Shown here piece by piece: positions 61,785-64,000 of a stretch of 64,000 bases of DNA. The position numbers were made by a program, and so were the translations under genes. Source of the DNA: Xestospongia bergquistia (lineage: Eukaryota > Porifera > Demospongiae > Haplosclerida > Petrosiidae); the NCBI GenBank assembly GCA_963965975.1, contig OZ014414.1, positions 4,439,501-4,503,500 of the forward strand, read 5' to 3'. Every line of letters begins with the position of its first letter. Within the stretch, counting starts at the first letter, position 1. Under the pieces are notes generated by a model. It ran no database searches. It was not told the DNA's origin and saw only the letters and a program-made list of their open reading frames with translations.

Positions 61785-61938
61785 AAAAACTATCAGCATG
61801 TTCTAATAATTTATGTTTTCACACTAAAGCGACTAATTGGGTGGAATGTGAAAAATGTTTCCAGTGGTACCACATGGTATGTCTTGGGATCAAGAAAGAA
61901 AATCACTAAATTTTGTTTGTTTTATGTGTGACATATAA
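61785..61938 (+). pseudogene. Terminal exon with frameshifted PHD-like zinc finger
   Basis: After CATTACAG, joined in phase 1, the frame gives C-x4-C, then WVECEKCFQWYHMVCLGI, then stops at TAA 61907-61909. Shifting frame at about 61902 gives FVCFMC and a stop at 61936-61938. Together the ligands read C-x4-C-x10-C-x2-C-x4-H-x2-C-xn-C-x2-C, the C4HC3 order of a PHD finger; the W-Y-H block before the sixth ligand is typical of PHD fingers that bind histone tails. The last Cys pair is cut off by a one-base loss, so the finger as written would not close. PHD-like fingers also end some DNA-transposon proteins, so the context does not decide host gene or transposon. Confidence 0.65.
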
Positions 61939-62001
61939 TAATTAACTACTAGACTTTTTGTAGTAAAATTATTTTTTCATGCACAGTGAATTTGAATAAT
62001 T

Positions 62002-62041
62002 AATAAACAGTATTTGTGATTGTCAAGTTTGAGTTAATAAA
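62002..62041 (+). promoter_or_regulatory. Two AATAAA polyadenylation signals
   Basis: AATAAA at 62002-62007 and 62036-62041, about 65 and 100 bp after the last stop of the finger exon, on the same strand. Position fits the 3' end of the gene relic. In AT-rich DNA the hexamer is common, so each alone is weak. Confidence 0.4.
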
Positions 62042-62370
62042 TATCAAGAACTTATCACCTACTTTAGAAAAGAACTTCTCTTAAATGTCCGTTTATTCGT
62101 CCATGAGTTCATGTTTTCAAAGAGATGTATATTCAGAACTGTACGTAGAAATTTCTCCAAATTTTGACAGTTAATTCTTTACATATTATATACTGTTCAA
62201 AAGCAGAGATAATGTTCAAGCTATAATTGTTATCAAGATATGGTCATCGTTCAAATCTACATAAGAATGTCCGTTTTATCATGATCTCAAGTGTACAGGA
62301 TATATGCTTGTAAATTGTGGAAAAAGGTTTCTTTTTCAGTATATTCTTTGCAATAACTATATGATGGATT
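62042..62370. other. AT-rich interval, nothing recognised
   Basis: About 330 bp without satellite similarity, open frame, splice pattern or repeat that I can support. It separates the gene relic from the structured repeat next to the second satellite block. Confidence 0.5.
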
Positions 62371-62448
62371 GGGGCACTCGAAGCTGGTGTCGAAAGTCAG
62401 CTTCGAATGCTCTGTTTATTTAAAAACAGTAAAAACACCAGAGTGTCC
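62371..62448. repeat. Branched inverted-repeat structure
   Basis: Outer arms GGGGCACTC (62371-62379) and GAGTGTCC (62441-62448) pair with one G-T wobble. Next CTGGTGT (62384-62390) pairs with ACACCA (62435-62440) after a GAAG bulge. Inside are TCGAA/TTCGA (62390-62394, 62402-62406) and CTGTTT/AAACAG (62412-62417, 62424-62429). The fold is a three-way junction of about 78 bases. It lies 20 bp before the satellite resumes. It could be the structured end of a mobile element. No known RNA family is recognised. Confidence 0.55.
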
Positions 62449-62467
62449 GATCATTGAGCCACGCCTC

Positions 62468-63196
62468 TAATGGGACTAACTAAATAAACTGCAATTAACA
62501 GTTTAGTAAGTTGGTTTGCATTAATGCTCTAAAGTCTTTAAGTTAAAGACTTTAGAAGGTTTAGACTATTGAGTGAAGTTTATAAAGTAAACTGCACAGT
62601 CTAAAAGACTTAATGTGACTAACTAAATAAACGGCTATTAACAGTTTAGTAAGTTGGTTTGCGTTAACGCTCTAAAGTCATTAATTTAAAGACTTTAGAA
62701 GGCTAGACTATTGAGTGAAGTTTATAAAGTAAACTGCTCAGTCTAAAGGACTAAATGGGACTAACTAAATAAAGTGCAATTTACAGTTTAGTAAGTTGGT
62801 TTGCTTTAACGCTTTAAAGTCTTTACTTTTAAGACTTTAGAAGGTTTAGACTATTGCGTGAAGATTATAAAGTAAATTGTTCAGTCTAAAAGACTTAATG
62901 GGACTAACTAAATAAACTGCTATTAACAGTTTAGTAAGTTGGTTTGCATTAAGGGTCTAAAGTCTTTAATTTAAAGACTTTAGAAGGTTTAGACTATCGA
63001 GTTAAGTTTATAAAGTAAACTGCTCAGTCTAAAAGAGTTAACGTTACTAACTAAATAAACTGCAATTAACATTTTAGTAAGTTGGTTTGAATTAACGCTC
63101 TAAAGTCTTTAATTTAAAGACTTTAGAAGGTTTAGACTATTGAGTGAAGTTTATAAAGTAAACTGCTCAGTCTAAAGGATTTAATGGTACTAACTA
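62468..63196 (+). repeat. Satellite, diverged five-monomer block H
   Basis: Monomers start at about 62472, 62615, 62757, 62900 and 63043 (spacings 143, 142, 143, 143). They share a private set of changes against the main array: GGGACTAAC for GGCACTAAC, AAACTGCAATTAAC for AAACAGCTATTAAC, TTGGTTTG for TTAGTTTG, ATTGAGTGAAG, and TTTAATTTAAAG at the palindrome centre in most copies. They join non-satellite DNA at 62467/62468 in a different monomer position from the left break at 60190, so the two edges are not simply the two halves of one interrupted monomer. The block is interrupted at TA 63195-63196. Confidence 0.93.
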
Positions 63197-63221
63197 TACT
63201 CTGTCTGAGTTGAGAAAAGCC
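63197..63221 (+). repeat. Left terminal inverted repeat
   Basis: 25 bp starting TACTCTGTCTGAG, complementary to the right end except at position 10 (T for C). The similarity stops sharply after GAAAAGCC. Confidence 0.9.
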
Positions 63222-63315
63222 CTTTATTAAAAAAAAGGTGTTTTATGCATGGAATGTAACGTGAGGTATTTCCTCGCCTGTTAGCGCTGAAGTACGTGTT
63301 AAGTGTATTCGTTAT

Positions 63316-63792
63316 TTGTTCACGTGGATGTCATGCGAACACACCACGTTTTTTCTCGTGCTTGTAAGTGGAGAAAGATTCCGATCACAAACAAAGGAGG
63401 TTGCTGTGAATGTCTATGAATATTTCGAGGAACTTGGCAGGCGCAAACGAACTGAAGGATCTCTGAAACAAACCTGTGATGCCCCAGGACTTTCACGTTC
63501 CAGTATCAATCTGACAGTTCTGATGACGAATGATTTTAGACATTTTCAGTTTTCCTTATTTGTCAAAAGGTTTTTTTCAAAACCATGTTGGCTTTATAGC
63601 TGCCCAAAATTGCAAAAGACGATACCTGGTTATCATTTTAATAGTATAATTGATACAAAGGCATTTATTTTTATAATTAGAATTGTAATTTTGACTTGCC
63701 ACGTGATAGTCGGCTGGCTTCTCGGTGATAGTTGGCTGACTTTTCGAGGTGAAAATCGATTTTTGTTATCTGCTCGAAGGTGTGCAATTTAA
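63316..63792 (+). pseudogene. Transposase remnant, N-terminal helix-turn-helix
   Basis: An open frame of 158 codons plus stop, inside the TIR element and on its + strand. Residues 18 to 64 (about 63367-63507) look like the first DNA-binding helix-turn-helix of an arthropod Tc1/mariner-type transposase: KEVAVNVYEYFEELGRRK, then KQTCDAPGLSRSSI, where the second part has the usual turn and recognition-helix pattern with Pro for the common Thr. Residues 1 to 17 and from 65 onward are hydrophobic or low-complexity and resemble nothing I know. No DD(E/D) catalytic region is visible. It is a deletion derivative rather than a working gene. Family assignment is from memory of the motif. Confidence 0.6.
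63703..63746 (+). repeat. 22-bp direct repeat inside the TIR element
   Basis: GTGATAGTCGGCTGGCTTCTCG is followed at once by GTGATAGTTGGCTGACTTTTCG, period 22 with three differences. It lies within the remnant frame, in its unrecognisable C-terminal part. Confidence 0.85.
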
Positions 63793-63965
63793 AGTATGCA
63801 AAAGGGATGCCATTCAAAATGTATGGAGTTTTATAGTTTGATACTTTATCGTAGCGCTAGAGAGCCAAATTTTATATATAAAATGCACGTTTGCAAGCTG
63901 AATCGATTGGTGCAAGTCCCATGTGGATAGCACGTAAAACGGCAAAGTTATTCACACGTCTGGGT
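63793..63965. other. Right interior of the TIR element, non-coding
   Basis: AT-rich sequence between the end of the remnant frame and the right TIR. It holds TATATATAAAATGCACG at about 63873 but no gene that I can support. Confidence 0.5.
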
Positions 63966-63990
63966 GGCTTTTCTCAACTCGGACAGAGTA
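63966..63990 (-). repeat. Right terminal inverted repeat
   Basis: 25 bp ending CGGACAGAGTA, complementary to the left TIR at 24 of 25 positions. It is followed by the second TA copy at 63991-63992. Confidence 0.9.
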
Positions 63991-64000
63991 TAAATAAACT
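63991..64000 (+). repeat. Satellite resumes after the insertion
   Basis: TAAATAAACT continues the block H monomer interrupted at 63196 (after removal of one TA), matching its TAAATAAACTGC variant. The array therefore extends beyond the window. Confidence 0.85.

Larger units (their letters stand above)
60737..61938 (+). pseudogene. Relic of a multi-exon PHD-finger gene
   Basis: Five exon-like segments in one direction: 60737-60903, 61058-61147, 61306-61395, 61554-61643 and 61785 to 61909/61938. All four introns have GT..AG borders (GTAAGT once, GTATGT three times; acceptors TTGTTACAG three times, TTCATTACAG once) and are 141-158 bp long. Phases agree throughout (phase 1 at each join). The product would be a charged N-terminal part, a repeated 30-residue segment and a C-terminal PHD-like finger. 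A stop in the fourth segment and a one-base frame loss in the fifth argue for decay. It could be a host gene fragment carried by a transposon, or part of an unfamiliar transposon. I do not recognise the gene. Confidence 0.6.
63197..63990 (+). mobile_element. Tc1/mariner-like TIR element, 794 bp
   Basis: Bounded by 25-bp inverted ends (63197-63221 and 63966-63990) that match at 24 of 25 positions and begin TACTCTGTC. The flanks give an exact empty site: CTAAC-TA before and TA-AATAAACT after, against CTAACTAAATAAAC in satellite monomers, so TA was duplicated. A TA target and short TIRs fit the IS630-Tc1-mariner superfamily. It holds one decayed frame with a transposase-like N-terminal region, far too short for a full transposase of about 340 residues, so it is non-autonomous or deleted. 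Because the ends begin TA, the exact element border is ambiguous by two bases. Confidence 0.85.

Noticed and set aside
62395-62412. tRNA gene or tRNA-derived SINE (AGCTTCGAATGCT resembles box B)
   Set aside because: There is no box A at the right distance, no acceptor stem and no A-rich tail.
62371-62448. Hammerhead ribozyme, which often occurs in satellites and has a three-way junction
   Set aside because: The required CTGANGA core is missing on both strands, although CGAAAGTC superficially resembles the other half.
63316-63792. Complete 158-residue protein-coding gene
   Set aside because: Only about 45 residues resemble a transposase DNA-binding region. The rest is hydrophobic filler containing a 22-bp repeat, and the catalytic domain is absent.

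Overview
The window looks like heterochromatic DNA from an animal, probably an arthropod. About 60.2 kb of its 64 kb is one long satellite array. The remaining 3.8 kb is a short gene-like and transposon-like interlude, five more satellite monomers, and one Tc1/mariner-like insertion. The eukaryotic origin is seen directly: intron-split exons with GT..AG borders, AATAAA signals, a PHD-finger-like exon, and TIR elements with TA and TTAA targets. The arthropod assignment is inference, from the style of the transposase remnant and the satellite. I cannot name the species.

Positions 1-60190 hold about 421 copies of a 143-bp monomer, about 30% G+C by hand count of the consensus, with no coding sequence that I can see. 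The monomer is built from three dyads that together cover about 80% of it, including a perfect 27-bp palindrome (two 13-bp arms around one base). Orientation is not uniform. Monomers read forward in 1-17304, reverse in 17305-17465, forward in 17466-18024, reverse in 18025-24411 (about 6.4 kb), forward in 24412-32004, reverse in 32005-32334, and forward in 32335-60190. Three of the switches are snap-back joints. Higher-order structure is strong: an 11-monomer unit of exactly 1562 bp in three tandem copies (3395-8110), a 9-monomer block seen five times forward and probably once inverted, a 13-monomer (1859 bp) duplication near 41.6-45.3 kb, a duplication of at least 2.7 kb at an offset of about 4975 bp, and smaller 1-, 3- and 4-monomer duplications.

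Positions 60191-62467 interrupt the array. The left edge looks like a piggyBac-type end: CCCTTT directly after a TTAA that belongs to the satellite palindrome, with subterminal GCGCAATTTTGCGC-type repeats. No matching right end is visible. Inside is a relic of a multi-exon gene. It has a 167-bp exon, then a 90-bp phase-1/phase-1 exon that was tandemly triplicated together with its intron (248-bp period), then a terminal exon with a C4HC3 PHD-like zinc finger, then two AATAAA signals. A stop codon in the third 90-bp copy and a frameshift in the finger suggest decay. A structured inverted repeat sits just before the satellite resumes.

Positions 62468-63196 are five more diverged monomers. Positions 63197-63990 are a 794-bp TIR element with 25-bp inverted ends, a TA target duplication and the remains of a transposase N-terminal helix-turn-helix. 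It sits cleanly inside a satellite monomer, which resumes in the last ten bases.
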